From positions 620,001 to 684,000 of the forward strand of contig CALSLP010000001.1 of NCBI GenBank assembly GCA_943787225.1: DNA of 64,000 nt, written 5' to 3'. The translations under genes were made by a program, and so were the position numbers. This document shows, one piece after another, positions 1 through 8,218 of this stretch; position 1 is the stretch's first letter, and each line of letters begins with the position of its first letter. The notes under the pieces are model-generated. The model made no database searches. It was not told the origin of the DNA and was given only the letters and a program-made list of their open reading frames with translations. The DNA comes from an uncultured Alphaproteobacteria bacterium (GTDB lineage Bacteria; Pseudomonadota; Alphaproteobacteria; MPNO01; UBA2964).

Positions 1-2
1 TT

Positions 3-617
3 CTAACGCAGACAATTGAAGACCGTTTCAACAAAACGCCTAAAGTTTACAAAGCGGGGCGTTATGGCGTCGGAGCCGATACCACCGCAACACTCGAAGC
101 GTTGGGGTATGAGATTGATACAAGCGTTCTTCCCTGGACAAACCAATCCAGCCAGCAAGGCCCAGATTTCTCGTTGTGCGGGACCAAACCATACTGGTTC
201 GGTTCTTCGCACAATATGTGTGAAATTCCGATGTCGATCGATTTCGCCGGACTATTGGGTCGGTCGCGGCGGTCATCATATGACCTGCTAAACAATCCAG
301 CCGGTCGCGCGCTTCATCTACCTGGCATCTTTGCGAGGTTGCGTTTAATGGATCGGATAACGCTAACCCCAGAGGGTATTAGCTGGCAGGAGCATCGCCG
401 ACTTACCAAGGCGATGCTCTCGCGGGGATGCCAAACCTTTAGTTTCACCTATCACAGCCCATCCCTGATGCCGGGCAACACGCCTTACGTCGGGTCGCCG
501 TCGGAATTAGGGTTTTTTCTGGATCGATTTGAACGATATTTTGATTTCTTCTTCGGCGAACTCGGCGGCGTTCCAGCAACACCCATTGAGATTCGCGACT
601 CGCTAAAACGCGTTTAA
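3..617 (+). CDS. WalW-like polysaccharide deacetylase, 3' part
   Basis: The reading frame is open from the left edge of the window and ends at TAA 615-617, so about 204 C-terminal residues are present and the start lies outside. The stretch KVYKAGRYGVGADTTATLEA followed by YEIDTSVLPW is the pattern of the polysaccharide deacetylase (WalW) proteins found in XrtA/PEP-CTERM exopolysaccharide loci of Alphaproteobacteria. The C-terminal TFSFTYHSPSLMPGNTPYV, with its S-P-S-L-M-P-G-N-T-P-Y block, fits the end of that family. It probably trims acetyl groups from a surface polysaccharide. The next gene, prsT, is on the other strand and converges on it, which supports an exopolysaccharide setting. The family call is from memory of conserved blocks; the catalytic Asp-His half is not in the window. 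Confidence 0.7.
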   Translation, partial: LTQTIEDRFNKTPKVYKAGRYGVGADTTATLEALGYEIDTSVLPWTNQSSQQGPDFSLCGTKPYWFGSSHNMCEIPMSIDFAGLLGRSRRSSYDLLNNPAGRALHLPGIFARLRLMDRITLTPEGISWQEHRRLTKAMLSRGCQTFSFTYHSPSLMPGNTPYVGSPSELGFFLDRFERYFDFFFGELGGVPATPIEIRDSLKRV

Positions 618-656
618 CTTACCGCGTATTCCCAACCGCCACGAAGCAACTTTTGG

Positions 657-3461
657 TCAGCCACCAAGTTCCTTCAGGAGTTTGTTGACCTTTTCCATAT
701 CGGAAAACGTCCCTTTTTGGGCGATGAGCCTGTCCAACAAACGCTTTGCTTCACGCGATTTTCCGGCCTTTTGCAGAGCAATCGCATAATGATAAGCAAT
801 ATCACCTTGCTTCGGAGCGGCTTCATTTGCTCTCCGGAGCAACTCGGTGCCCTGGTTTGCATCGCCACTATTAAGCAATATCCAACCCAAAGTATCCATC
901 ACGGCTGCAGATTTAGGCGCTCTTTCCAATGCCCTCTTGCCATATTCTACGGCCCGAGGATCTTTTTTCTCAGAGTAAAGCCATGCCAGATTGTTGAGCA
1001 AAACCGGGTTCTTCTGATCGTCCTTGAGCAGTTTTTCCGACTCGCGAATAGCGTCTTCGTAGCGCTTACTGCTGATATAGTTGCTCGCAAGGACGTGACG
1101 GACCGCGGCTTCATTCTTGCGATCAACCCATTCCTGGAGTCCGGCCAGTGCCTTTTCTAGATTCTCAGCTTGCCTTTGCGCATTAAAACGACGAATGGCC
1201 AAGGCCCCTGTATCCACTTTTTTCAAGCCGGCATCATATTCGACCATCGCCTTCTGAAACTGCTTTGCTCGAACATAGGCATCACCAGCGAGCATTCTAC
1301 CCGCCGCAAATTTAGGCCGTTTTTCGTCAATCGCCCGCGCCAACTCTAAAGCTTTCTCTAAATTACCTTCTCGTGATTCCAGTTCGGCAAGTCGCATCAT
1401 CGACGGAACATATTCTTTGTTCAATTCGAGAGACTTGTTGAAGCTCTCCCGCGCGCCTCGGGGGTCCTTAGAAGCAACAAGCGAATCGCCCAAGAGTTGG
1501 TGCGCCCGCGGCGATTTTTTTGCAATGTCAACGAGTTGTCGGAAGGTGCCAACCGCATTCAAAATATTATTCGAAGCAACTTCGGCGCGCCCTAAAGCCT
1601 CAAGAACCTGCGGATTGCGTGGAACGCTGGTATTCAGAGACCGGGCGACAGACAGCGCCTTCTTGATCGCGCGTCGACTGTTGTAATACCCAATCAACCG
1701 AAGACGGGGTGCAACGGATTTTGGATTAGCGTCTGCCGCTTGCTTCAACCATTTGACGACATCTTGATCCTGTTTGTTCTTTGCCGCGATGTTTGCAAGC
1801 GCCATCAGCGCTCCAACATGCTTAGGGTCTTCCGAAATAATAGCGTTGTAATGCTTGACTGCGTTTGCGTCTTTCTTTTCTCTTAAGTCGAGTTGCGCCA
1901 GATTCATCCGTGCCGGGTGAAAGCTTGATTTCTTCCGCAAGGCCTCTTCAAAGGAAGTCCTAGCCTCTTTGAGCATGCCTTTTCCAAGCTGGGATGCTCC
2001 TATTAAATTCATTGCCAACGGATTCTCTGGCATGCTTTTGCGTAACATTTGCGCCGCTTTCAAAGCGTCGTCAAATTTGCCCTTCCTCAGATGTACTAAG
2101 GCCAGAAGAATAGATGCCTGATTTGCATCAGGGTTTAAGTTTATCGCTGCTTCCAGGTCTCCCACCGCCTTGTCAGTTGACCCCTGAGCGAGCCGACTTA
2201 AGGCAAGCTGCGTTCGGATGGCCGACTTTTTGGGATCTTCCTTGGCCGCCTGCTCAAACATTTCCGCGCCTTTTGCGAACTTACCGGTTCGCATATAGGC
2301 ACTGCCTAGCAGGGACTTGACCTGAGCATCAGCCTGTCCTGCAGTGACCAACGGTTCAAGAATTTCAACAGCTTTTTTTGAATCATTCTTGCGGACCAGC
2401 GTAGCGCCTAACAATTTCCGCGCGCGAATATTTTTGGGGTTTTTCTGCACAAACTGGCCCAAATTAGCCGCGGCCTGCTCTAATTGATTTAGACCGTAAT
2501 TAATCGCGCCTTTTAGAAACACGCTTGGCATATGGTTGTCTAATGCCGGCCCGCCACGTTGAATAGCTTCCTGAGCACCGGAGAAATCTTTCTTCTTCGC
2601 AAGCGACAAAGCTGACAAATAATTTGCTAAAGGATGTTTGCGCGAACGCTGAAAGACGACTTGCAAATCGGCTTCGGCCTCTACGTCCTTATTCAAATCG
2701 ATAAGGGCAGCGGCACGACCGAGATGCGCGCGTAAATTCCCTTTACTTACTTTAATCGCCTTATCAAAGGCTTGAACGGCCCCTTCAAGATCCCGGCTCA
2801 ACCGCCGAATGCCACCTTTAAGAACCAGCGCCTCCGCAGAGTCACCTTTGAGGAGCAAAGCCTCATCTATCTTGGCCTCCGCCTCTTTTACTTTAATTTG
2901 GACGGCCAAAATCCGAACCAATCCTATTTTCGCACGGATGTCGTCCTGCTTGATATTTTCGGCTGCTGTATAAGCTGCCTCCGCATCCTTGAGTTCATTG
3001 ATCCCAAGAAAAGCCTGGCCTCTTGTTAGCAAAACCTCCAGCCGAAACTTGGGATCCGTAACGTCGTCTTTTAATTCCTTTATCACCTTGTCAAATTTGC
3101 TCTGAAGCAAATATGCCTTGGCGATTAGTACCTGAATATCTTTGTCATTCGCCCCGCGTTGCTGTGCGGCCTTAAGCTCTTTTTCTGCAGCGGGACCATT
3201 GCCAACTTTTAAATAAATATCGCCGAGCAACTTTCGCGCCGACACGTTATTTGGATCCTGCTGTAACGCATTTTTGAGCTGAATTACAGCAGCGTTTATA
3301 TCGCCTCTGTCCATATATTGCTGGGCATCTTCAACAAACTCTTGCGATTTACTATTATCGCCCTTTGCCGCCAACGCCGTATCGGCAGCAGAAATGACAA
3401 ACATTGACGAGCCCAAAATAAGGCAAGCCGCTGCGATCCTGTTTCGTAAGTCTCGTGTCAT
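657..3461 (-). CDS. prsT: PEP-CTERM/XrtA system TPR-repeat protein PrsT
   Basis: About 934 residues made almost wholly of tetratricopeptide repeats, for example DPNNVSARKLLGDIYLKVGN near the N terminus and AAVMDTLGWILLNSGDANQG near the end. An N-terminal hydrophobic segment ending near ADTALAAKG looks like a secretory signal. The start at 3461 is preferred over an upstream ATG at 3479 because a Shine-Dalgarno (TAGGAGCGG) lies just before 3461. Length and repeat content match the TIGR02917-type TPR lipoprotein of exosortase-associated exopolysaccharide clusters. No convincing lipobox is visible. The gene is intact and lies 100 bp downstream of prsR on the same strand, so the two are probably co-transcribed. 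The likely role is assembly or export of exopolysaccharide in the periplasm. Confidence 0.88.
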   Translation of the reverse strand: MTRDLRNRIAAACLILGSSMFVISAADTALAAKGDNSKSQEFVEDAQQYMDRGDINAAVIQLKNALQQDPNNVSARKLLGDIYLKVGNGPAAEKELKAAQQRGANDKDIQVLIAKAYLLQSKFDKVIKELKDDVTDPKFRLEVLLTRGQAFLGINELKDAEAAYTAAENIKQDDIRAKIGLVRILAVQIKVKEAEAKIDEALLLKGDSAEALVLKGGIRRLSRDLEGAVQAFDKAIKVSKGNLRAHLGRAAALIDLNKDVEAEADLQVVFQRSRKHPLANYLSALSLAKKKDFSGAQEAIQRGGPALDNHMPSVFLKGAINYGLNQLEQAAANLGQFVQKNPKNIRARKLLGATLVRKNDSKKAVEILEPLVTAGQADAQVKSLLGSAYMRTGKFAKGAEMFEQAAKEDPKKSAIRTQLALSRLAQGSTDKAVGDLEAAINLNPDANQASILLALVHLRKGKFDDALKAAQMLRKSMPENPLAMNLIGASQLGKGMLKEARTSFEEALRKKSSFHPARMNLAQLDLREKKDANAVKHYNAIISEDPKHVGALMALANIAAKNKQDQDVVKWLKQAADANPKSVAPRLRLIGYYNSRRAIKKALSVARSLNTSVPRNPQVLEALGRAEVASNNILNAVGTFRQLVDIAKKSPRAHQLLGDSLVASKDPRGARESFNKSLELNKEYVPSMMRLAELESREGNLEKALELARAIDEKRPKFAAGRMLAGDAYVRAKQFQKAMVEYDAGLKKVDTGALAIRRFNAQRQAENLEKALAGLQEWVDRKNEAAVRHVLASNYISSKRYEDAIRESEKLLKDDQKNPVLLNNLAWLYSEKKDPRAVEYGKRALERAPKSAAVMDTLGWILLNSGDANQGTELLRRANEAAPKQGDIAYHYAIALQKAGKSREAKRLLDRLIAQKGTFSDMEKVNKLLKELGG

Positions 3462-3562
3462 ATTTCCGCTCCTACTCACGCCGCCGTACCGACTAGTTCA
3501 AATCAAATAAATCGCCAATGGATCAGCCCCGTAATCGGGCCTTACAACTTCCTAAAATCCGT

Positions 3563-4705
3563 TCAATCAACATCTATATTATGATGTCGCAACAGGTCAT
3601 ATAAGGTCGGACGACTTATGCCTAATAATTTCGCCGCCTTGGTAATATTACCATCGACTCTCGCCAATGCGCGCGGAATTTCTCGGCGCTCTGCCTCTTC
3701 TCTGGCTTGCGCTAGATTTAGAATATCAGGAATGTCTTCCGGTTCTGCAAGATCAAGATCCTCTGGCGTTACCAGTGCGCCATCCGACATTATAACCGCG
3801 CGCTTAACACGATTCTCCAATTCCCGAACATTTCCCGGCCAATCGTGCTGCGCGAGAGCCGACAAAGCCTCGCCGCTAAAGCCTCGAATATTTCGTCCCT
3901 GTTGTTGGCTAAACTGACCGACAAACGCATGGGCAAGCAGTTCTGGGTCGCCTCTACGATCTGCGAGTTTGGGAATATTCACAACCAGCTCACTTATCCG
4001 ATAGTATAAATCCTCACGAAAACTACCCGCGGCCATTAAATCTTCTAAATTCTGATTTGTAGCGCAGACAATCCGTACATCGACATCGATCTGCTTCCTA
4101 CCGCCTACTCTTTCGACGACACGTTCTTGCAAAAATCTCAGAAGCTTAACCTGCAAGGCTAAGGGCACATCGCCAATCTCATCAAGAAACAGCGTGCCGC
4201 TATCCGCTAGCTCGATTTTTCCCTTTGTCTGCTTTACAGCACCAGTGAACGCGCCCTTTTCATGGCCAAATAGTTCGCTTTCCAAAAGATTTTCCGGAAT
4301 CGCCGCACAGTTAATTGCTGAAAATGGAGCGTTTGCGCGATTACTCAGATCATGGACTGCCCGCGCCAATAATTCCTTGCCAGTGCCACTCTCCCCCAGG
4401 AGCAGAACAGTAACGTCTGTGGGCGCTACTTTCTCAACGAACTGGCAAACTTTAAGCATCTCGGGAGCAGCCGTAATCAATCCCTGTAAAGGTGTGTGTT
4501 TTTGGGATCGTTGTAATCGGCGGTTTTCTTCTTCTAGCTCATGCAAGTAATAGGCACGGTCAACAAGAAGCGCCAACGTGTCAGAATCTATAGGCTTGTT
4601 ATAAAAGTCATAGGCCCCCTTGCGAACAGCCCGAGGAGTGTGGGCCGCTGGAAAGTATAGCCTCAAATACCTTGCTTTGTCGGTGAGGCATAAATTTACT
4701 GACAA
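3563..4705 (-). CDS. prsR: PrsR-type sigma-54 activator lacking its receiver domain
   Basis: A 380-residue NtrC-class regulator. It contains a Walker A (GESGTGKE), the sigma-54 contact loop GAFTGA, Walker B (TLFLDEIG) and a C-terminal Fis-type helix-turn-helix (NITKAAKLLGISRPTLYDLL). The match to PrsR begins only at residue about 26 (AVRKGAYDFYNKPIDSD), which is the last quarter of a receiver domain. The part with the acidic pocket and phosphoacceptor Asp is absent, and nothing receiver-like can be read in the 178 bases upstream. Full-length family members are about 450 residues. The partner kinase prsK is also absent next to it. It should activate sigma-54 promoters of the exopolysaccharide locus, perhaps without phosphorylation control, or it may be a decaying gene. 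Confidence 0.85.
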   Translation of the reverse strand: MSVNLCLTDKARYLRLYFPAAHTPRAVRKGAYDFYNKPIDSDTLALLVDRAYYLHELEEENRRLQRSQKHTPLQGLITAAPEMLKVCQFVEKVAPTDVTVLLLGESGTGKELLARAVHDLSNRANAPFSAINCAAIPENLLESELFGHEKGAFTGAVKQTKGKIELADSGTLFLDEIGDVPLALQVKLLRFLQERVVERVGGRKQIDVDVRIVCATNQNLEDLMAAGSFREDLYYRISELVVNIPKLADRRGDPELLAHAFVGQFSQQQGRNIRGFSGEALSALAQHDWPGNVRELENRVKRAVIMSDGALVTPEDLDLAEPEDIPDILNLAQAREEAERREIPRALARVDGNITKAAKLLGISRPTLYDLLRHHNIDVD

Positions 4706-4883
4706 GGCTTAATTACAGCAATATTCGTATAGTCCCCATATATCAGGTTGAAAATTAGAATCGTCGGCCACATTTACGCCTCATTTGTTGTGACAATAGC
4801 CCTCATGCTAATAAGAAAATTTCACTTGCCGAACTACACTCAGGTTTTTAGTGTTCGGCTATCAGAAAACTGGAGGAATTGAC

Positions 4884-5468
4884 ATGCGTTGGCAGCGGGT
4901 AGTCGCAGTCAGTATTTTGGCCGTGGGTGTAAGCGCACCAATCAAAGCTGAGCCACTATACAACAAGCCTGTCTACAACCCTGTTTCGAAAAGCTATTTT
5001 GAACTATACAGCCCTGACGCTACCGACCCCAAAAAACGGCCGGTCCCCTTGAGCGGTCCGATTGAATGGATTCACGCCGCAAAAATGGCTCCGAAGAAAA
5101 TTCTTCACGGTGTTCGAGGTAGACTTGCGGTTGTCAATACGCCCCAAATTCACGAGTTTCTACGCAAGACCTTTCAACCGGCAGGTCCGGTTTGGATTGG
5201 CTTACGATTTTGGTGCCGCTACAACAAGCTGCAATGGGTCACCGGTGAAATTCATGCGCGCGGGAACTTTCAAAAATGGGGCCGCTTTTGGAATCAATCG
5301 GCGGGCTCCCCCCAGCCACGCCCCCAACGAGCCCAATGTCCAAAAAACAAAAAACATACTTTAGGTGTCCATTACTGGGGCGTGGGAGATGGCTTCTTTT
5401 GGAACGCCAACGGGCGTTTCAAGCAGTTCAACGCCTTGTTTATCGAATATTCAACTGGAAAGAAGTAG
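4884..5468 (+). CDS. Secreted C-type-lectin-like protein
   Basis: About 194 residues. The start at 4884 has a strong Shine-Dalgarno (TGGAGGAATT) seven bases upstream; an in-frame upstream ATG at 4851 has none. Residues 1-23 form a signal peptide (hydrophobic VVAVSILAVGVS, cut after APIKA). The mature part contains VWIGLRFW, LQWVTGE, W..WN and LGVHYWG, the spacing of conserved tryptophans in the C-type lectin-like fold. No Ca-binding EPN or QPD motif is obvious. It is transcribed divergently from prsR. A role in binding the cell's own polysaccharide or a host glycan is inference. Fold assignment moderate, function unknown. Confidence 0.6.
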   Translation: MRWQRVVAVSILAVGVSAPIKAEPLYNKPVYNPVSKSYFELYSPDATDPKKRPVPLSGPIEWIHAAKMAPKKILHGVRGRLAVVNTPQIHEFLRKTFQPAGPVWIGLRFWCRYNKLQWVTGEIHARGNFQKWGRFWNQSAGSPQPRPQRAQCPKNKKHTLGVHYWGVGDGFFWNANGRFKQFNALFIEYSTGKK

Positions 5469-5618
5469 GATTTTTCAAGAGCTGCCCCGCCGACAGGGCT
5501 GCCGAAATACCACATTTTTAAAATAACTCATTAGAGATGCGACTTTCCTCTATACCAATTTCCGGCCAACCCGTTAACTTGAACGCTCGAATAGATACTG
5601 ATCAGTAGAACCTTCCTC

Positions 5619-6716
5619 ATGACCTCTGTACATCTCATTGCTGCCGCAAGACCTAACTTTATGAAAGTGGCCCCCCTGTATCATGAGCTGAAACGGACAA
5701 GTTGGTGTGAACCGATGATTGTCCACACTGGACAGCATTATGATGCAAATATGTCGGATAGCTTCTTTGACGAGTTGCAATTGCCGCCACCAGACATTCA
5801 TCTTGGCATTGGAAGTGGCAGCCACGCTGAGCAAACGGCGGGCGTGATGACGGCTTATGAGAAAATAATTCTCGACAAAAGGCCTGATTGGATCGTTGTC
5901 GTTGGCGACGTCAATTCAACCATGGCCGTCACTCTGAGTGCCAAAAAGCTCTTGATTCCAGTAGCCCACCTTGAAGCGGGACTCCGCTCCGGTGATCGTA
6001 CAATGCCTGAAGAAATTAACCGCCTGGTTACAGATGCCATCGTGGATGTGCTGTGGACCCCATCTCCAGATGCGGATGAAAACCTCCGAAATGAGGGTGT
6101 TGCCGAATCCAAAATAAGCAATGTCGGCAACATCATGATTGACTCATATGAATTGTTAAGGGAACAGATCGAAGCAGGTAAAATTCCTGAAAAGTTTAAC
6201 CTGCAAGCGGGTAAATATGGTGTCGTGACATTGCATCGTCCAAGCAATGTTGATGACCAGGACACCCTCGCCCGTTTAACGGACTACCTCTGCCAGGTAG
6301 CTCAGGAAACCCCCCTGGTTTTTGCCCTACACCCAAGAACTAGAAAAAACCTTGAAGGCTTTAACCTATTTAATAAATTAGACACAGCCAGCGGTCTGCA
6401 GATTACGCCACCTTTGAGCTACATCCAATTTATGGGCTTGGTTCGGGACTCTAAGTTTTTGATCACTGACTCTGGTGGTGTTCAGGAGGAAACCAGCTAT
6501 CTCGGCATTCCATGCGTAACGTTGAGAGACACCACAGAAAGACCAATTACTGTTACGATGGGAACAAACAAGTTAGCAAATCCAGACCAATTGTTGGGGT
6601 GCATTGCCGATATCTCACAGGGGGCATGGCCCCAAGGACAATGTCCGCCACTATGGGATGGCAAGACAGCACAGCGGGTCGCAGAAGATCTATTTCGAAG
6701 AATAAATGCAAACTGA
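5619..6716 (+). CDS. wecB: UDP-N-acetylglucosamine 2-epimerase (non-hydrolysing)
   Basis: 365 residues, the usual family length. It interconverts UDP-GlcNAc and UDP-ManNAc, a precursor of surface polysaccharides. Visible family blocks are HLIAAARPNFMKVAPLYHEL at the N terminus, VHTGQHYD, VVVGDVNSTMA, HLEAGLRSGDRTMPEEINR and near the end ITDSGGVQEETSYLGIPCVT with LRDTTERPIT. The catalytic His/Glu surroundings are intact. It sits between the lectin-like gene and the IS element, within the exopolysaccharide region, and probably supplies an amino sugar to it. Confidence 0.95.
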   Translation: MTSVHLIAAARPNFMKVAPLYHELKRTSWCEPMIVHTGQHYDANMSDSFFDELQLPPPDIHLGIGSGSHAEQTAGVMTAYEKIILDKRPDWIVVVGDVNSTMAVTLSAKKLLIPVAHLEAGLRSGDRTMPEEINRLVTDAIVDVLWTPSPDADENLRNEGVAESKISNVGNIMIDSYELLREQIEAGKIPEKFNLQAGKYGVVTLHRPSNVDDQDTLARLTDYLCQVAQETPLVFALHPRTRKNLEGFNLFNKLDTASGLQITPPLSYIQFMGLVRDSKFLITDSGGVQEETSYLGIPCVTLRDTTERPITVTMGTNKLANPDQLLGCIADISQGAWPQGQCPPLWDGKTAQRVAEDLFRRINAN

Positions 6717-6817
6717 CTAGTTAACCGCCCAAACCTGCAATTAAGCGCCGGACCAAGCAAAAGTATCGGAAATTATTGTATCGATAGAGAATCGAACGCT
6801 CCTGATTTTGATGTTCG

Positions 6818-6845
6818 TGTCTAGCCCCCAAGTTCTGTGCCATTC
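6818..6845. repeat. IS left inverted repeat
   Basis: Imperfect terminal repeat TGTCTAGCCCCCAAGTTCTG followed by TGCCATT. It pairs with the right end at about 7977-8004. The edge base is uncertain by one or two positions. Confidence 0.65.
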
Positions 6846-7669
6846 CTGATTAGAGTTTCTGGTATTGGCGGTCGCATGTTCAGTGCCTGATGTGGACGGA
6901 TGTGGTTGTACTGTCTGAGCCACTGGTTGATGACGATCTGAGCCTGCTTAGTCGTGGTGAACCACTCTGCATTGAGAACCTCGCGGCGCAGGGTTCCGTT
7001 GAAGCGTTCGTTGTATCCGTTCTCCCAGGGTGATCCGGGATAGATCCGGATGGGTTTGATGCCGACCCTTGCCAGCCAGTCCTGCATCGCCTGTGCGATG
7101 AACTCGGGACCATTGTCCGAGCGGATGTATTCCGGGGTGCCGTGGCGCAGCAGGAGTGGGTATAGCGCCTCAAGCACATCGTCAGCCCTCATCCGGGTGC
7201 GAACCGTCACAGCCAGCACCTGGCGGGTGTACTCGTCCAGGACAGTCAGCATCTTGTAGCTCCGACCATTGTCGAGCTTGTCGTGCACGAAGTCGATGGC
7301 CCAGACGTGATTGGGATGGGTTGGCCGCAACCGAATGATCGAGCTGTCCTTGTGATAGAGCCGCCGGCGCTTCTTGTCTCGTTGCGGCAGCTGAAGTCCT
7401 TCTTCGCGCCAGATCCGCTCAACCTTCTTGTGGTTCACCTTCCACCCTTCGATACGCAGCAGGACGGCAATCTTGCGATAACCGTAGCGCCCATACTGCT
7501 TCGCCAGCCGGATCAGTGCCAACCGCAGATCATTGTCATCTTTGGGATCTGGTCGATATTGCAGGGAACTGCGGGCCAGACCAATAACCCGGCAGGTCCG
7601 TCGCTCCGACGTAGCAAGCTTCTGGCGTGTATGGATAACGGCCTGACGAAGATGCTCGGTCGTCAGGCC
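6821..7669 (-). CDS. IS3-family transposase OrfB (DDE integrase)
   Basis: About 282 residues when read from GLTTEHLRQAVIHTRQ through to the stop at 6821. The rve-type integrase core is visible: HVWAIDFVHDKLDNGRSYKM with the first Asp, YIRSDNGPEFIA with the second Asp, and GSPWENGYNERFNGTLRREV with the catalytic Glu region. The C-terminal YNHIRPHQALNMRPP block is typical of IS3. The frame overlaps the end of orfA in the -1 frame with no good ATG at the junction, so it is probably made as an OrfAB fusion by programmed -1 frameshifting, as known for IS3 elements. An internal ATG at 7522 gives a shorter product lacking the HTH_21 region. Confidence 0.9.
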   Translation of the reverse strand, partial: GLTTEHLRQAVIHTRQKLATSERRTCRVIGLARSSLQYRPDPKDDNDLRLALIRLAKQYGRYGYRKIAVLLRIEGWKVNHKKVERIWREEGLQLPQRDKKRRRLYHKDSSIIRLRPTHPNHVWAIDFVHDKLDNGRSYKMLTVLDEYTRQVLAVTVRTRMRADDVLEALYPLLLRHGTPEYIRSDNGPEFIAQAMQDWLARVGIKPIRIYPGSPWENGYNERFNGTLRREVLNAEWFTTTKQAQIVINQWLRQYNHIRPHQALNMRPPIPETLIRNGTELGG

Positions 7670-7950
7670 CTGGGCTTTAGGTAGCTCAGGCTTTCCTTGA
7701 GGATCAGCTTGTCCAGTTCGAGCTCAGCCACAATCTTCTTCAACCGCGTATTCTCCTTCTCGAGAGAACGCATCTCCGACAACTGCGACCGACCCATCCC
7801 GCCAAACCGCTTGCGCCAGTTATAATACGTAGCGTCGCTGATACCCACGCCACGACACGCCGACGCTACGTCGCTGCCGTTCGACAACTTCACTTCAATC
7901 TCACGCAGCAGCTTCAGTATGTCCTCGTCCGAATGTCGTTTCCGAGCCAT
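7663..7950 (-). CDS. IS3-family transposase OrfA (HTH)
   Basis: 95 residues from the ATG at 7950, which has a good Shine-Dalgarno (AAGGGGAT) upstream. It contains KRHSDEDILKLLREIE and GISDATYYNWRKRFGG, the helix-turn-helix of transposase family HTH_Tnp_1. A leucine-zipper-like tail follows (LEKENTRLKKIVAELELDK). It binds the element ends and joins OrfB through frameshifting near its last codons. Confidence 0.9.
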   Translation of the reverse strand: MARKRHSDEDILKLLREIEVKLSNGSDVASACRGVGISDATYYNWRKRFGGMGRSQLSEMRSLEKENTRLKKIVAELELDKLILKESLSYLKPRA

Positions 7951-7976
7951 CACAAATCCCCTTTCCATGCCAAAAT

Positions 7977-8004
7977 AATGGCCCAGTTTTAGGGGGGAAG
8001 GACA
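7977..8004. repeat. IS right inverted repeat
   Basis: Read on the minus strand this end is TGTCCTTCCCCCCTAAAACT then GGGCCATT, matching the left end at roughly two thirds of positions with the same TGTC start and GCCATT inner edge. Confidence 0.65.
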
Positions 8005-8156
8005 CAATTCATCAACGATTTGCGCGTACTCACCTCGCGAACATCGACCGGTGTCGCAATTTCCTTTTTCTCTGACGCATCGGCGCCGGGGGACATAAGC
8101 AGGAAAAGGACCACACCAGAAATCAGGGTCGTACCGAAAGAAACGATGCGCGACAT
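8005..8156 (-). pseudogene. Small secreted protein, cut by the IS element
   Basis: The start ATG at 8156 has a strong Shine-Dalgarno (AAGGAGCAG). The first about 25 residues are a signal peptide (SFGTTLISGVVLFLLM, cut near GADA). About 50 native codons remain (to RKSLMN) before the frame enters the IS right end and stops inside it. On the far side of the IS, minus-strand codons down to 6741 (RSVRFSIDTIISDTFAWSGA) could be the lost 3' end, but this is weak. The protein is not recognised. It lies just downstream of the epimerase gene on the same strand and may belong to the polysaccharide locus. Confidence 0.55.
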
Positions 8157-8218
8157 TTCACTGCTCCTTCGCCAGAGCGAAACAATTTTCTCGGTCCGTC
8201 CAATCATGACCGATAAAG

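Larger units (their letters stand above)
6818..8004 (-). mobile_element. IS3-family insertion sequence (IS407-like group)
   Basis: A complete-looking element of about 1.19 kb. It carries orfA and orfB in the two-frame arrangement of IS3 elements, between imperfect terminal inverted repeats: TGTCTAGCCCCCAAG... at the left and, read on the other strand, TGTCCTTCCCCCCTA... at the right, both reaching GCCATT. No clear target-site duplication was found at the edges. It lies between wecB and the first 50 codons of a small secreted-protein gene on the minus strand, which it appears to have cut. Base composition is visibly richer in G+C than its neighbours, consistent with recent arrival. Confidence 0.88.
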
